A stretch of 64,000 bases of DNA, taken from contig NZ_VCAO01000007.1 in assembly GCF_005884405.1 (NCBI RefSeq), positions 1 through 64,000 on the forward strand, read 5' to 3'. Of the stretch, positions 8,010 to 16,512 are shown in pieces. The stretch comes from Qipengyuania marisflavi (lineage in GTDB: Bacteria > Pseudomonadota > Alphaproteobacteria > Sphingomonadales > Sphingomonadaceae). Each line of letters starts with the position of its first letter. Position 1 is the stretch's first letter. The notes beneath the pieces were generated by a model. The model did not search any database and had not been told where the DNA came from. It saw only the letters and a program-made list of their open reading frames with translations. The position numbers and the translations under genes are program-made.

Positions 8010-9173
8010 TTATTCGCCGTAATGGATCGTCACCCGGTCCGCCGCCTGCCGTGCGATCCGGCGGGCGGTATCGGTGTCTCCGGCGGTCGCCAGCGCCACC
8101 CCCATGCGGCGGAACGGGCGGCTGGTCGGCTTGGCAAAGATGCGCAAATCAGTGCCCTGCTCCGCCAGCGCATCGGCAAGCCCGCTATAGGATAGCGCCG
8201 CGCTGTCACGGTCAGCCAGGATCACCGCCGAGGCAGCAGGCCGCGCGCGGATCTGCGCCGGAACGGGCAACCCCATGATGGCGCGCGCATGCAAGTCGAA
8301 TTCGCTGAGGTTCTGACTGACCAGCGTGACCATGCCTGTGTCGTGTGGGCGGGGGCTCAGTTCGGAAAAGATCACTTCCTCGCCCTTCACAAAGAACTCC
8401 ACGCCGAACAGGCCGTAACCGCCCAGCTCGTCCACCACCTTGCGCGCCATGTCCTGCGCGCTGGTGATTGCGGCGTCAGTCATAGGGGTGGGCTGCCAGC
8501 TTTCCTGATAATCGCCGCGCTCCTGCCGGTGCCCGATGGGCGGACAGAAGGTCACGCCGTCCTTGTGCCGGACGGTCAGCAGCGTGATCTCGTAATCGAA
8601 GTGGACAAATTGCTCGACAATCACCCGGCTGCGGTCGCCGCGCATTCCGGCCACGGCATAGTCCCATGCCGCCTCAAGCCCGCTTGCGTCCTGCACAGTC
8701 GACTGACCCTTGCCGCTGGAGGACATCACCGGCTTGATCACGCAGGGAAAGCCGGTGTGCGCCGCGCCCGCGCGCACATCGCCCAGGCTTTCGGCATAGC
8801 GATAGCGCGAAGTGACCAGCCCCAACTGATCCGCCGCCAGATCGCGAATGGCATCGCGGTTCATCGTCAGCTGCGCCGCGCGGGCGGAGGGGACGATGTG
8901 ATAGCCCTCCCCCTCCAGCTCGGCCAGCACCTCGGTGCGAATCGCCTCGATCTCGGGCACGATAAAGTCGGGCCGATGCCGCTCCGCGACCGCACGCAAT
9001 GCCGCGCCGTCGAGCATGGAAAACACCTCACAACCATCCGCCACCTGCATCGCCGGCGCACCTTCATAGGCATCGCAAGCCACCACATAGGCACCCAGCC
9101 GCTTGGCCGAGATCACAAACTCGCGGCCCAACTCGCCCGAGCCGAGGAGCAGGATTTTGGCGGTGTGGGTCAA
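8010..9173 (-). CDS. purT: Formate-dependent phosphoribosylglycinamide formyltransferase (GAR transformylase 2)
   Basis: This 387-residue ATP-grasp enzyme joins formate to 5-phosphoribosylglycinamide with ATP, the folate-independent form of the third step of purine synthesis. The N-terminal loop LLGSGELGREF is the PurT/PurK signature. The ATP-grasp core follows with MSSSGKGQSTV and EFFVKGEEVIFSELSPRPHDTGMV. The start is TTG at 9173; it overlaps the lysC stop in TTGA, so translation is probably coupled. The length matches the family. Confidence 0.95.
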   Translation of the reverse strand: MTHTAKILLLGSGELGREFVISAKRLGAYVVACDAYEGAPAMQVADGCEVFSMLDGAALRAVAERHRPDFIVPEIEAIRTEVLAELEGEGYHIVPSARAAQLTMNRDAIRDLAADQLGLVTSRYRYAESLGDVRAGAAHTGFPCVIKPVMSSSGKGQSTVQDASGLEAAWDYAVAGMRGDRSRVIVEQFVHFDYEITLLTVRHKDGVTFCPPIGHRQERGDYQESWQPTPMTDAAITSAQDMARKVVDELGGYGLFGVEFFVKGEEVIFSELSPRPHDTGMVTLVSQNLSEFDLHARAIMGLPVPAQIRARPAASAVILADRDSAALSYSGLADALAEQGTDLRIFAKPTSRPFRRMGVALATAGDTDTARRIARQAADRVTIHYGE

Positions 9174-10450
9174 GCTACCTCGTCACTCGCATCCAGCCCG
9201 TAAGCCGTATGCAGCACGCGCACGGCCAGTTCGGTTTCATCCTCGTCGATCAGCACGCTGACCTTGATTTCGGATGTCGTGATTGCCTGAATATTGATCC
9301 CGCGGTCGGCGAGGGACTGGAACATTGTGCTGGCCACGCCCGCATGACTTTTCATGCCGACACCAACAACGCTGATCTTGGCGATCTTGCTGTCGCTGAT
9401 CAGGCGGTTAAAGCCGATGTCCTCGCGGCGATCCTCCAACAGTGCCTGTGCGCGCGCCAGATCGGATTGCGGGACGGTGAAGGTCACGTCGGTCTCGCCC
9501 TTGTCGCGGCCCACGTTCTGAATGATCATGTCGACATTGATCGACGCCTTGGCCAGCGGTTCAAAGATATGCGCGACCGATCCGGGGCGGTCGGGCACGC
9601 GGGTCAGGATAATCTTGGCTTCGTTCTTGTCATGCGCGATGCCGGTCACGTGCTGGCGTTCCATATCGCCCTTCTCCACCAATGCGTTCATTTCATCTTC
9701 CGACACGATCAGCGTGCCGGGAATATCGTCTGCGGGGATCGCGTCATCGCCCACGAAGCTGGAGAGGACCTGCACGCGCACGCCCTCTTTCATCGCCAGC
9801 CCGACCGAGCGGGTCTGGAGCACCTTGGCCCCCACGCTCGCCAGTTCGAGCATTTCCTCATAAGTCACCGCCTTCAGCTTGTGCGCCTTGGCGACAATGC
9901 GGGGGTCGGTGGTATAGACGCCGTCGACATCGGTGTAGATGTCGCAGCGGTCGGCGCGGATTGCCGCCGCCACCGCCACAGCCGATGTGTCCGATCCGCC
10001 GCGGCCCAGCGTGGTAATTCGCCCGGCGTCAGAGACACCCTGGAAACCGGGGATGACCGCGATCTCGCCCGCTGCCATCGCGGCAATCAGCGCTTCAGCT
10101 TCGATATCCTCAATCCGTGCCTTGGCGTGCGCCTCGATCGTGCGGACGGGCATCTGCCAGCCCAGCCAGCTGCGCGCCTGACAGCCCAGTGATTGCAGGG
10201 TCAGCGCCAACAGGCCGCTGGTCACCTGTTCGCCGCTGGCCACCACGACGTCATATTCTGCCGGATCATAAAGCGGGTTTGCCTCGCGGCAGAAATTGAC
10301 CAGCCGGTCAGTCTCGCCCGCCATGGCCGAAACCACCACTGCAACCTCGTGCCCGCGCGCCTGTTGCTTGCGCACGATATTGGCGACGCGGCGAATGCGC
10401 TCGGTCCCGGCCATCGACGTGCCGCCGAATTTCATCACGATACGAGCCAA
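9170..10450 (-). CDS. lysC: Aspartate kinase
   Basis: This ~426-residue enzyme phosphorylates aspartate, the first step toward lysine, threonine and methionine. It opens with MKFGGTSMAG, the kinase signature. It has the GRGGSDTSAV motif and two C-terminal ACT domains (PGSVAHIFEPLAKA and VGVGMKSHAGVASTMF) that mediate feedback inhibition. The start is taken as TTG at 10450 (reading MARIVMKF), with GGAG ten bases before it; the frame open to 10594 would overlap ubiG. It is followed by overlapping purT and divergent from ubiG with 53 bp between. Confidence 0.95.
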   Translation of the reverse strand: MARIVMKFGGTSMAGTERIRRVANIVRKQQARGHEVAVVVSAMAGETDRLVNFCREANPLYDPAEYDVVVASGEQVTSGLLALTLQSLGCQARSWLGWQMPVRTIEAHAKARIEDIEAEALIAAMAAGEIAVIPGFQGVSDAGRITTLGRGGSDTSAVAVAAAIRADRCDIYTDVDGVYTTDPRIVAKAHKLKAVTYEEMLELASVGAKVLQTRSVGLAMKEGVRVQVLSSFVGDDAIPADDIPGTLIVSEDEMNALVEKGDMERQHVTGIAHDKNEAKIILTRVPDRPGSVAHIFEPLAKASINVDMIIQNVGRDKGETDVTFTVPQSDLARAQALLEDRREDIGFNRLISDSKIAKISVVGVGMKSHAGVASTMFQSLADRGINIQAITTSEIKVSVLIDEDETELAVRVLHTAYGLDASDEVA

Positions 10451-10503
10451 GCGCGTGCGTCTCCGTGCTGGAATGCAAGTGCTGCGGCTGCTAGCCACGC
10501 ACA

Positions 10504-11265
10504 ATGAGTGATGCAACCGATACGGTGACAAGGAAAGCTTCAGGCGGTCAAACGATCCGGCCTGAAGAGGCGGCGCACTTTGGCGCTCTGGCAAAAGAAT
10601 GGTGGGATCCCAAGGGCTCCTCCGCGATGCTGCACAAGCTCAATCCGGTGCGGCTGGGCTTCCTGCGCGAGGCGGTGGATAGGCACTGGAGCGGCGATAT
10701 CCGCCACCGCCGCCCGCTGGTGGGAAAAAGCGTGCTGGACGTCGGCTGCGGCGCTGGGCTGCTGTGCGAACCGCTGTCACGGATGGGCGGCGCCGTCACG
10801 GGCGTGGACGCCGCGCCCGAGAATATCGCGGCGGCGGCGCTGCACGCCAAGGGGGGCGCGCTCGACATCCGCTATATCGCAGGCGAGTTGGCGGAACAGG
10901 ATCTGGGCCAGTTCGATCTGGTAACGTCGATGGAAGTGCTCGAACACGTCGCTGACAAACGCGCCTTTGTGGGTGAGCTGGCCGCACGGCTGTCACCGGG
11001 TGGGCTGATGGTGCTGTCCACTCCCAACCGCACTCAGGCCAGCCGCCTGCTGCTGGTCGGAGCCGCCGAAGCGGTCGGCATGGTCCCGCGCGGCACGCAT
11101 CATTGGGAAGATTTCGCCACTCCCGAGGAATTGCGCGAGCTGCTGGCGGCTGCGGGGCTGGCAATGGGCGAGCCACAAGGCATCGCCTTCTCGCCCGCCA
11201 AGGGTCTGCATCTGTCGAGTGATCTGGCGCTGAACTACATCGTTACGGCGCGGCGCGCGGGGTAA
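10504..11265 (+). CDS. ubiG: Ubiquinone biosynthesis O-methyltransferase
   Basis: This 253-residue SAM-dependent methyltransferase carries out the O-methylations of ubiquinone synthesis (2-polyprenyl-6-hydroxyphenol and 3-demethylubiquinol). Motif I is VLDVGCGAGLLCEPL near residue 80, with the acidic ribose-binding residue in VTGVDAAPENI. The UbiG-typical N-terminal stretch FGALAKEWWDPKGSSAMLH is present. The 3' end overlaps the convergent GDPD gene by 31 bases, with no room for a terminator between them. Confidence 0.94.
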   Translation: MSDATDTVTRKASGGQTIRPEEAAHFGALAKEWWDPKGSSAMLHKLNPVRLGFLREAVDRHWSGDIRHRRPLVGKSVLDVGCGAGLLCEPLSRMGGAVTGVDAAPENIAAAALHAKGGALDIRYIAGELAEQDLGQFDLVTSMEVLEHVADKRAFVGELAARLSPGGLMVLSTPNRTQASRLLLVGAAEAVGMVPRGTHHWEDFATPEELRELLAAAGLAMGEPQGIAFSPAKGLHLSSDLALNYIVTARRAG

Positions 11266-12335
11266 TCCCACCGCTCAGCAGCCCTGACCACCACCGCCGG
11301 ATGGTCGGTAAACACGCCGTCCACGCCAGCCGCCTTCACAATCCCCACCAACCCCGCGAGGTCGCCGGGGGCGCTTTCTCCGGTGCCGCGTTGCACGATT
11401 GGCGGGAGGAAGGCGTTTTCGTGACGCAGGGTCCAGACGTGGACTTTCAGCCCTGCGCCCTGCGCGGCGGCGATGGTGCCGGTGGGCACGCCATCGCCCG
11501 TCAGCAGCAACCGCAGATCCGCGCCAATCGCGTCGGCATAGGTCGCGATTTCGGCCAGACCGCTGGGCGTGAGCATTTCTTCATAGCGCATCGCTGGCTC
11601 GTCCGCCGGGCCAGCGCCGGGTTTCACCAGCAGCACCAGCGGCACCTCCACCATCCGGTTCAGCCGTTGCAACGGGCCGACTTCGAAGCTTTGCACAAAC
11701 ACCAGGTCATCGGCATCATCGAGGTCGGCCTTGCGCAGCGCGGTGACCAGCAGATCGACAATGTCGAAGCCCTGCTCGAGCAGGAATGTCGGGTGCTTGA
11801 GTTCGGGATAGATGCCGATCCGCCGTCCGCTCTCGGCCTCCTTCGCGCGCACCAGCTGCAACACTTCAGCAAGAGTGGGCACCGGGTACAATCCGTCGAA
11901 GTGGGCATTGGCAGGTCGCAGGCCGGGAATCCGTTCTCTGGCACGCAGCGTGCGCAATTCGGCCAGCGTGAAATCCTCGGCAAACCAGCCGTTCACCAGT
12001 TCGCCATCCACAGTCTTGCTGCGCCGCCGGTCGGCAAATTCCTCATGCGCAGCCACGTCAGTGGTATCGGACAGCTCGTTCTCGTGGCGAACAACCAGTA
12101 TATTGTCGCTCGTCACCACCAGATCAGGCTCGATATAGTCGGCCCCCTGGTCAATCGCCCGTTCGAATGCCGCCAGCGTGTGCTCGGGCCGCTCCCCACT
12201 CGCGCCGCGATGCGCGATGACCAGCAGTTCCCCAGCCGTCACCGATTGCGCGGCCAGTCCCAGCAGAACCGCAAGCAACGCTGCGCTTAACCGAATCTTG
12301 ACCCCAAAGGCGGAAAAGGTGGTTGTCATGTTCAA
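11235..12335 (-). CDS. Glycerophosphodiester phosphodiesterase (GlpQ-like), secreted
   Basis: This 366-residue protein has a signal peptide (about residues 1-35, ending VTAG). It then has the GDPD TIM barrel with catalytic HRGASGERPEHT, metal-binding IEPDLVVT and VVRHENEL. It hydrolyses glycerophosphodiesters to glycerol-3-phosphate and an alcohol in the periplasm. The start is probably TTG at 12335 because AGGAG lies seven bases before it, though an ATG at 12329 is also available. That ATG overlaps the start of the divergent 55-residue gene inside a CATG. Confidence 0.92.
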   Translation of the reverse strand: MNMTTTFSAFGVKIRLSAALLAVLLGLAAQSVTAGELLVIAHRGASGERPEHTLAAFERAIDQGADYIEPDLVVTSDNILVVRHENELSDTTDVAAHEEFADRRRSKTVDGELVNGWFAEDFTLAELRTLRARERIPGLRPANAHFDGLYPVPTLAEVLQLVRAKEAESGRRIGIYPELKHPTFLLEQGFDIVDLLVTALRKADLDDADDLVFVQSFEVGPLQRLNRMVEVPLVLLVKPGAGPADEPAMRYEEMLTPSGLAEIATYADAIGADLRLLLTGDGVPTGTIAAAQGAGLKVHVWTLRHENAFLPPIVQRGTGESAPGDLAGLVGIVKAAGVDGVFTDHPAVVVRAAERWDYPARRAVTM

Positions 12336-12495
12336 GAAGATTCTCCTGGCGGCCGTTGTTGTGATCGGTCTGGTTTACGCCTCTGGCAATGATCTCGGTT
12401 CGATAAAACGCAAGGTTACTAACCTGTCGAGCGAAAACGCGCGCAGTTTCACGGGCGGTTCGAATGACAATTGGGGCAAGAATTCACGTCAATGA
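12328..12495 (+). CDS. Small hypothetical exported protein (55 aa)
   Basis: This is a short product with an N-terminal hydrophobic segment (KKILLAAVVVIGLVYASG) that looks like a signal peptide or membrane anchor, then a polar tail rich in Ser and Asn. I do not recognise a family. The ATG at 12328 has AAGGTGG about ten bases upstream. The gene starts inside the start region of the divergent GDPD gene and overlaps the 3' end of the convergent ArsC-like gene by seven bases. That unusual squeeze leaves its reality less than certain. Confidence 0.5.
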   Translation: MFKKILLAAVVVIGLVYASGNDLGSIKRKVTNLSSENARSFTGGSNDNWGKNSRQ

Positions 12496-12836
12496 AGCGC
12501 TTCATTCCACTGTTCAGGATCGAAACCGACCAGAACACCGCCGGAATGTTCGGCCACCGGACGTTTGATCAGGCTGGGATGCTCCACCATCAAAGCAATC
12601 GCGCTGGCACGGTCGATACCGGCCTTCTGCATCTCTGACAATTTGCGATACGTCGTCCCGCGCCGGTTCAGCAGCACTTCCCACCCCACCGCATCGGCCC
12701 ATTCTCCCAGTTTTGCGGGATCGGCACCGACCTTCTTGTAATCGTGAAACGCATAGTCGCGGCCCTGCCCGTCCAGCCATTTGCGCGCCTTTTTGACCGT
12801 GTCACAATTGGGAATGCCGTAGAAATTTATGATCAT
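12489..12836 (-). CDS. ArsC/Spx-like (YffB-type) thioredoxin-fold protein
   Basis: This 115-residue protein is of the arsenate reductase/Spx superfamily. It has the N-terminal YGIPNCDTVKKARKWL with a single Cys, and the conserved LINRRGTTYR-like segment LLNRRGTTYRKL and SLIKRPV. Chromosomal members such as YffB are glutathione-linked reductases of unclear substrate; true arsenate reduction is not implied because no ars genes are near. The start ATG at 12836 is the only good choice. Confidence 0.85.
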   Translation of the reverse strand: MIINFYGIPNCDTVKKARKWLDGQGRDYAFHDYKKVGADPAKLGEWADAVGWEVLLNRRGTTYRKLSEMQKAGIDRASAIALMVEHPSLIKRPVAEHSGGVLVGFDPEQWNEALH

Positions 12837-12884
12837 CGCAATGTCGCTTTCGTCAAAAATTCGCGGCCCCGTTTACAGGAGCGT

Positions 12885-13193
12885 TCATTCGGCGGCGACG
12901 GCGTGCTGGGCCGCTGCCACCAGCTCATGCAGCGCTTTCATATGCGCGGCAAATGCCTTGCGTCCCTTCGGCGTGAGCGAAACCCATGTCCGCTGGCGGC
13001 CGTCGCGCTTTGCCTTGCGCACGGTGATATAGGCCGCTTCGGACAGGGCCGAGAGATGCTTCGACAATACAGAATCGCTGACTTCGACCACATCCTTGAT
13101 GATGGCAAACTCGGCATCGTCCACCCGCGCCAGCATGGCGGCAATCTGCAGACGCGCAGGCGCATGGAGTACAGGGTCGATGTCCGCGGTCAT
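12885..13193 (-). CDS. Winged-helix transcriptional regulator (MarR/ArsR-like, small)
   Basis: This 102-residue DNA-binding protein has a winged helix-turn-helix fold (LQIAAMLARVDDAEFAIIKDVVEVSDSVLSKHL in two stretches as recognition region, then a basic wing RKAKRDGRQRTWVSLTPKG). It matches the short one-domain regulators often paired with a membrane protein. Its ATG at 13193 overlaps the stop of the membrane gene upstream (ATGA), so the pair is one operon. Three palindromes before that operon are the probable binding sites, implying autorepression. Confidence 0.85.
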   Translation of the reverse strand: MTADIDPVLHAPARLQIAAMLARVDDAEFAIIKDVVEVSDSVLSKHLSALSEAAYITVRKAKRDGRQRTWVSLTPKGRKAFAAHMKALHELVAAAQHAVAAE

Positions 13194-13657
13194 GTGGCAC
13201 CCGCACCGGAAGCCGAGCGGTCGAGATCGGCGTGATACAGCCGTTCCCACCAGATACTGCTGGCGGTGACGACCACGAACACACCAAGGGCAATCGGCAC
13301 CCCCAGCGGCGTCCACATATGGAGGCCGGGCGCTGCCCAGGCGAGCAGCGCAAATCCCGCCAGAGTGGCCGCAATGGCGAGCCAGAACGCAGGGCGCGCT
13401 GCCCTGGATGACCAGCCATTGACGAACATCCCGTCACGTTTTCTGTCGCTATGCGAGATCCAGACTACCCCTCCCACCACCAGGAGGATCGTCACGATGG
13501 CAAGCGGGATCGGGACGGCCCAGCTGATCACGCACAGCGCCTGAAGCAGACCAGCCGCGGCATGGCGGGGCAGCGACCAATGCATTCGCTTCGCCAACCG
13601 CCGGTCAGTCTGTGCGACAGCGTCCAGTGCCGCGCGGGGATCGTTTTCATAAGCCAT
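13190..13657 (-). CDS. Hypothetical membrane protein in operon with wHTH regulator
   Basis: This 155-residue protein has about four hydrophobic helices (AAGLLQALCVISWAVPIPLAI, then PLAIVTILLVVGGVVWIS, FWLAIAATLAGFALLAWAA and VPIALGVFVVVTASSIWW) and a soluble N-terminal segment. The family is unknown to me. The start ATG at 13657 has AAGGA seven bases upstream; a GTG at 13672 would lie before that ribosome site. It is translated first in a coupled pair with the winged-helix regulator. Confidence 0.75.
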   Translation of the reverse strand: MAYENDPRAALDAVAQTDRRLAKRMHWSLPRHAAAGLLQALCVISWAVPIPLAIVTILLVVGGVVWISHSDRKRDGMFVNGWSSRAARPAFWLAIAATLAGFALLAWAAPGLHMWTPLGVPIALGVFVVVTASSIWWERLYHADLDRSASGAGAT

Positions 13658-13671
13658 GTTCAAGTCCTTCA

Positions 13672-13740
13672 CTTGCCAATATGGAAAGCGATAGGGGCCA
13701 CTTTCCGATTCGGCAAGTTAAAACTTTCCAATTTGGAAAA
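13672..13740 (-). promoter_or_regulatory. Three-copy palindromic operator and promoter of the wHTH/membrane operon
   Basis: Three 17-bp near-palindromes of the form CTTTCCNNATNGGAAAG are visible. On the minus strand they read TTTTCCAAATTGGAAAG (13724-13740), CTTGCCGAATCGGAAAG (13701-13717) and CTTTCCATATTGGCAAG (13672-13688). A possible sigma-70 promoter on the minus strand has -35 TTGCCG (13711-13716) and -10 TATCGC (13688-13693) with 17 bp between, so two operators overlap its elements. The sites sit directly before the operon that encodes the regulator. Confidence 0.7.
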
Positions 13741-13743
13741 TGA

Positions 13744-14214
13744 CTATCTGGAGCCGCCGTGCGCGGCAGCGATGGCCACGGCCAGCGCATCGGCGGCATC
13801 GGCGCCCGCCACTTTCACGCCGGGCAGCAGCACGCCAATCATCGCCTGCACCTGGGCCTTGTCCGCCGCGCCGGTGCCGACCAGGGTTTTCTTCACGGCC
13901 CGTGCGGAATGCTCGCTGACGGTCAGGCCCGCCGCGCCGCACGCCGCCAGCACCGCGCCGCGCGCCTGCGCCAGTTTGAGCGTGGATTGCGGGTTCTTGT
14001 TGACGAAGACTTCTTCCGCCGCTGCCCGGTCAGGCCGGTGCTGTGCAATCACCTGTGCCAGACCAGCCTGCAAAGCCGCCAGCCGCGCGGCCAGCGGTGC
14101 CTTGGCATCGCTGGGCAATTGGCCATTGGCGATATGTGTCAGACGGCTACCCTCGGCGCGGATCACGCCCCAGCCGGTGCAGGATAGCGAGGGATCAAGC
14201 CCGAGGATGATCAC
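13744..14214 (-). CDS. ruvC: Crossover junction endodeoxyribonuclease RuvC
   Basis: This 156-residue Holliday-junction resolvase has an RNase H fold. Its acidic catalytic residues are visible as Asp7 in ILGLDPSL, Glu in AAEEVFVNKN near residue 62, and the C-terminal pair in GADAADALAVAIAAAH. It cuts junctions held by RuvAB. The start is GTG at 14214, overlapping the DUF3147 stop (GTGA). It is last in the yebC-DUF3147-ruvC unit; yebC next to ruvC is a widespread arrangement, though ruvAB are not in this window. Confidence 0.95.
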   Translation of the reverse strand: MIILGLDPSLSCTGWGVIRAEGSRLTHIANGQLPSDAKAPLAARLAALQAGLAQVIAQHRPDRAAAEEVFVNKNPQSTLKLAQARGAVLAACGAAGLTVSEHSARAVKKTLVGTGAADKAQVQAMIGVLLPGVKVAGADAADALAVAIAAAHGGSR

Positions 14215-14561
14215 AGCCGCAGGCCGAAGCGCGGCCCGAACTGCATCATCGCCAGATACAGCACCACGGTGAGCACGCAGCCGGCCGCCAGCGCCGCCCA
14301 GAACCCGGTTCCCGAACGCAGCAGCACCGGGATCACCAGGAACATCGGCAGGCTGGGCAGGACATACCAGAAGGTCGCCTGCGCATGGACTGCCATATTC
14401 TCCGCATCAGGGCGCGCGTACCACAGGAAGATCATGCCCAGGATCGACACCAGCGGGAGCGAGGCGATCAGCGCCCCGCCCGCCGGAAGACGCCGCCCGA
14501 TTTCGGCAATCGCCGCGATCATCACGCCGGCCAGCAGCGCCTTCGCGGCGAAGCCCAGCAT
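14211..14561 (-). CDS. DUF3147 family membrane protein
   Basis: This 116-residue protein is almost entirely hydrophobic, with about four transmembrane helices (for example ALIASLPLVSILGMIFLWY and FVLPSLPMFLVIPVLL-like). It matches DUF3147, whose function is unknown. It is locked between yebC and ruvC by a one-base overlap upstream (TGATG) and a four-base overlap downstream (GTGA), so all three are translated from one message. Whether it contributes to DNA repair or is only a passenger is unknown. Confidence 0.8.
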   Translation of the reverse strand: MLGFAAKALLAGVMIAAIAEIGRRLPAGGALIASLPLVSILGMIFLWYARPDAENMAVHAQATFWYVLPSLPMFLVIPVLLRSGTGFWAALAAGCVLTVVLYLAMMQFGPRFGLRL

Positions 14562-15304
14562 CAGCCGAGCTTTTCCATGATCTCGTCCGAAATCTCGTAA
14601 TTGCCCCAGATCGTCTGGACGTCGTCATCATCGTCCAGCGTGTCGATAAGCTTGAGCAGAGTACCGGCACCTTTCTCGTCCATATCGACAGTGATGTTGG
14701 GCTTCCATGCCAGCTTGACCGTCTCGGCCTCGCCCAGCGATTTTTCCAGCGCGCTGGAGACTTCGTGCAGATCGTCGGGCGCCGTCCAGATGGTGTGGCC
14801 ATCCGCGGTGCTTTCGATATCGTCCGCGCCAGCATCCATTGCGGCTTCGAGAACCTTTTCCTCATCGCCCACAGCGGCCGGATATTCGATCAGGCCCAGC
14901 CGTTCAAAGCCATGCTGGACCGACCCTTCGCTGCCCATATTGCCGCCATTCTTGGAGAAGGCGGTGCGGACATTGGTGGCGGTGCGGTTGCGATTGTCGG
15001 TCAGTGCCTCGACAATGATGGCGCTGCCACCGGGGCCATAACCTTCGTAGCGAACTTCCTCGTAATTTTCCGCATCGCTGGCGGTGGCTTTGTCGATTGC
15101 CCGCTGGATATTGTCTTTGGGCATCGATTGCGCCTTGGCCGCATTGACCGCCAGCCGCAGTCGCGGGTTCATGTCGGGATCGGGCATCCCCATCTTGGCC
15201 GCCACGGTGATTTCGCGTGAAAGCTTGGAAAACAGGCCAGAGCGCTTCTTGTCCTGAGCGCCCTTGCGATGCATGATGTTTTTGAATTTGGAATGGCCGG
15301 CCAT
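14561..15304 (-). CDS. yebC: YebC/PmpR family protein (TACO1-like)
   Basis: This 247-residue protein begins [20 protein letters not shown], the invariant YebC N-terminus. It continues with the GYGPGG motif near residue 85 and an acidic C-terminal domain. Family members are described both as transcriptional regulators and, more recently, as factors that relieve ribosome stalling at proline runs, like mitochondrial TACO1. It is the first gene of the unit with DUF3147 and ruvC. Confidence 0.96.
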   Translation of the reverse strand: MAGHSKFKNIMHRKGAQDKKRSGLFSKLSREITVAAKMGMPDPDMNPRLRLAVNAAKAQSMPKDNIQRAIDKATASDAENYEEVRYEGYGPGGSAIIVEALTDNRNRTATNVRTAFSKNGGNMGSEGSVQHGFERLGLIEYPAAVGDEEKVLEAAMDAGADDIESTADGHTIWTAPDDLHEVSSALEKSLGEAETVKLAWKPNITVDMDEKGAGTLLKLIDTLDDDDDVQTIWGNYEISDEIMEKLG

Positions 15305-15351
15305 GGGATCTCTTGTTTCCGGTGATTAGGATAAGGGACCCGCATAGCCGC

Positions 15352-16110
15352 ATGACCGGAGAAACCTCAACCCTCGCGCATGCGAAATCGTGGCGCGGGG
15401 AAGCCAAACGGGTAATTGCCTTTGTGCGCCGCCCGATTCTGCCGGAAAAAGCGGCGGGGATCAGCAGAGCCAGCCTGGCGGCTGTGTGGCGGCTATACCT
15501 GCTCGATATCGCGCTGATGGCGGTGCTGCTGGCGATTGCCGGAGCCGTGTTGATGAGCGGGTTTGAATTTCCCGAGAACGAGATTGCCGGGCTGACCCTG
15601 TCGCCCAGGGTGCTGGCCCTGATCGTGCTGCTGGCCCCGCTGATCGAGGAAATCGGCTTTCGCAGCTGGCTGTCGGGGCGGCCGGGCCATGTGCTGGCCG
15701 CCGCATTTCTGGCGTTTGCGCTGTTCGGGCTGCCGCTGGTGTTTGGTGATGGCGGATCGCTGTGGTTTGCCGTGTCATTTTTTGGCGCGATGGTGCTGGC
15801 GCTTGGCACACTTTACGCGCTGCGGAAACGCGGCCAGATGCCGTGGTTCGCGCGCGCTTTCCCGCTGTTCTTTGCCGCAGCAACGATCAGCTTCGCACTG
15901 ATCCATCTGTTCAATTATCAGGAGGGGACACTGGCGGTCCTGCTGCCGCTGGTGCTGCCGCAGCTGATCGCCGGGACCATCTTTGGCTATGCACGCGTCA
16001 CCTATGGGCTGTGGGCCAGTATCGTACTGCACATGCTGCACAATGGCACTGCCATCGGACTGGTCCTGTTGGCCACCAGCGCCGCCGAAACAGCGCCGAT
16101 TGCCGGATAG
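15352..16110 (+). CDS. CPBP family intramembrane metalloprotease
   Basis: This 252-residue membrane protein of the CPBP (Abi/CAAX protease-like) family has about seven helices. The catalytic motifs are present: EEIGFR (about residue 100), a helix with FALIHLFNY, and HMLHNGTA near the C-terminus. Members cleave or process membrane substrates; some are linked to bacteriocin immunity, but nothing here supports that. The ATG at 15352 is chosen because the longer frame to 15313 lacks a ribosome site. It is divergent from yebC. Confidence 0.85.
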   Translation: MTGETSTLAHAKSWRGEAKRVIAFVRRPILPEKAAGISRASLAAVWRLYLLDIALMAVLLAIAGAVLMSGFEFPENEIAGLTLSPRVLALIVLLAPLIEEIGFRSWLSGRPGHVLAAAFLAFALFGLPLVFGDGGSLWFAVSFFGAMVLALGTLYALRKRGQMPWFARAFPLFFAAATISFALIHLFNYQEGTLAVLLPLVLPQLIAGTIFGYARVTYGLWASIVLHMLHNGTAIGLVLLATSAAETAPIAG

Positions 16111-16117
16111 GCATGCT

Positions 16118-16465
16118 TCAGACCTTGACCGCAGTCCCGCTGGCCGAAACCATCAGCATCGATCCGGTATCACCGATCACCTCGTAATCCAGATCAACGC
16201 CCACAACGGCATTGCCGCCGCGACCGGCGCATTCGGCCTGCAATTCCTGAATTGCCTGCTCGCGCGCTTCGGACAGGATCCGTTCGTAACTGCCTGAGCG
16301 GCCACCCACGATATCGCGGATATTGGCGAACAGATCGCGGAAGATATTCGCGCCGACGATCACCTCGCCGGTTACGATGCCCAGATAATCCTGGATCGGC
16401 TTACCCTCGATCGTGGGGGTGGTGGTGACGATGATGCCGCGGGCATCTTTCCAAGGGCCTGCCAT
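16118..16465 (-). CDS. YbjQ family (UPF0145) protein
   Basis: This 115-residue protein has [43 protein letters not shown] in pieces, and [15 protein letters not shown], the YbjQ signature. YbjQ proteins form pentamers and were once called heavy-metal binding; their role is unsettled. The start ATG at 16465 has GGAG upstream. The gene converges with the CPBP protease, whose stop is seven bases away. Confidence 0.9.
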   Translation of the reverse strand: MAGPWKDARGIIVTTTPTIEGKPIQDYLGIVTGEVIVGANIFRDLFANIRDIVGGRSGSYERILSEAREQAIQELQAECAGRGGNAVVGVDLDYEVIGDTGSMLMVSASGTAVKV

Positions 16466-16512
16466 TATCTTCTCCGTTCAATTCAAGAGTTTTGCGACGT
16501 TATAATGCGTGA

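Noticed and set aside
12489-12836. Arsenic-resistance reductase
   Set aside because: The protein is the YffB-type branch with no arsenic genes nearby.
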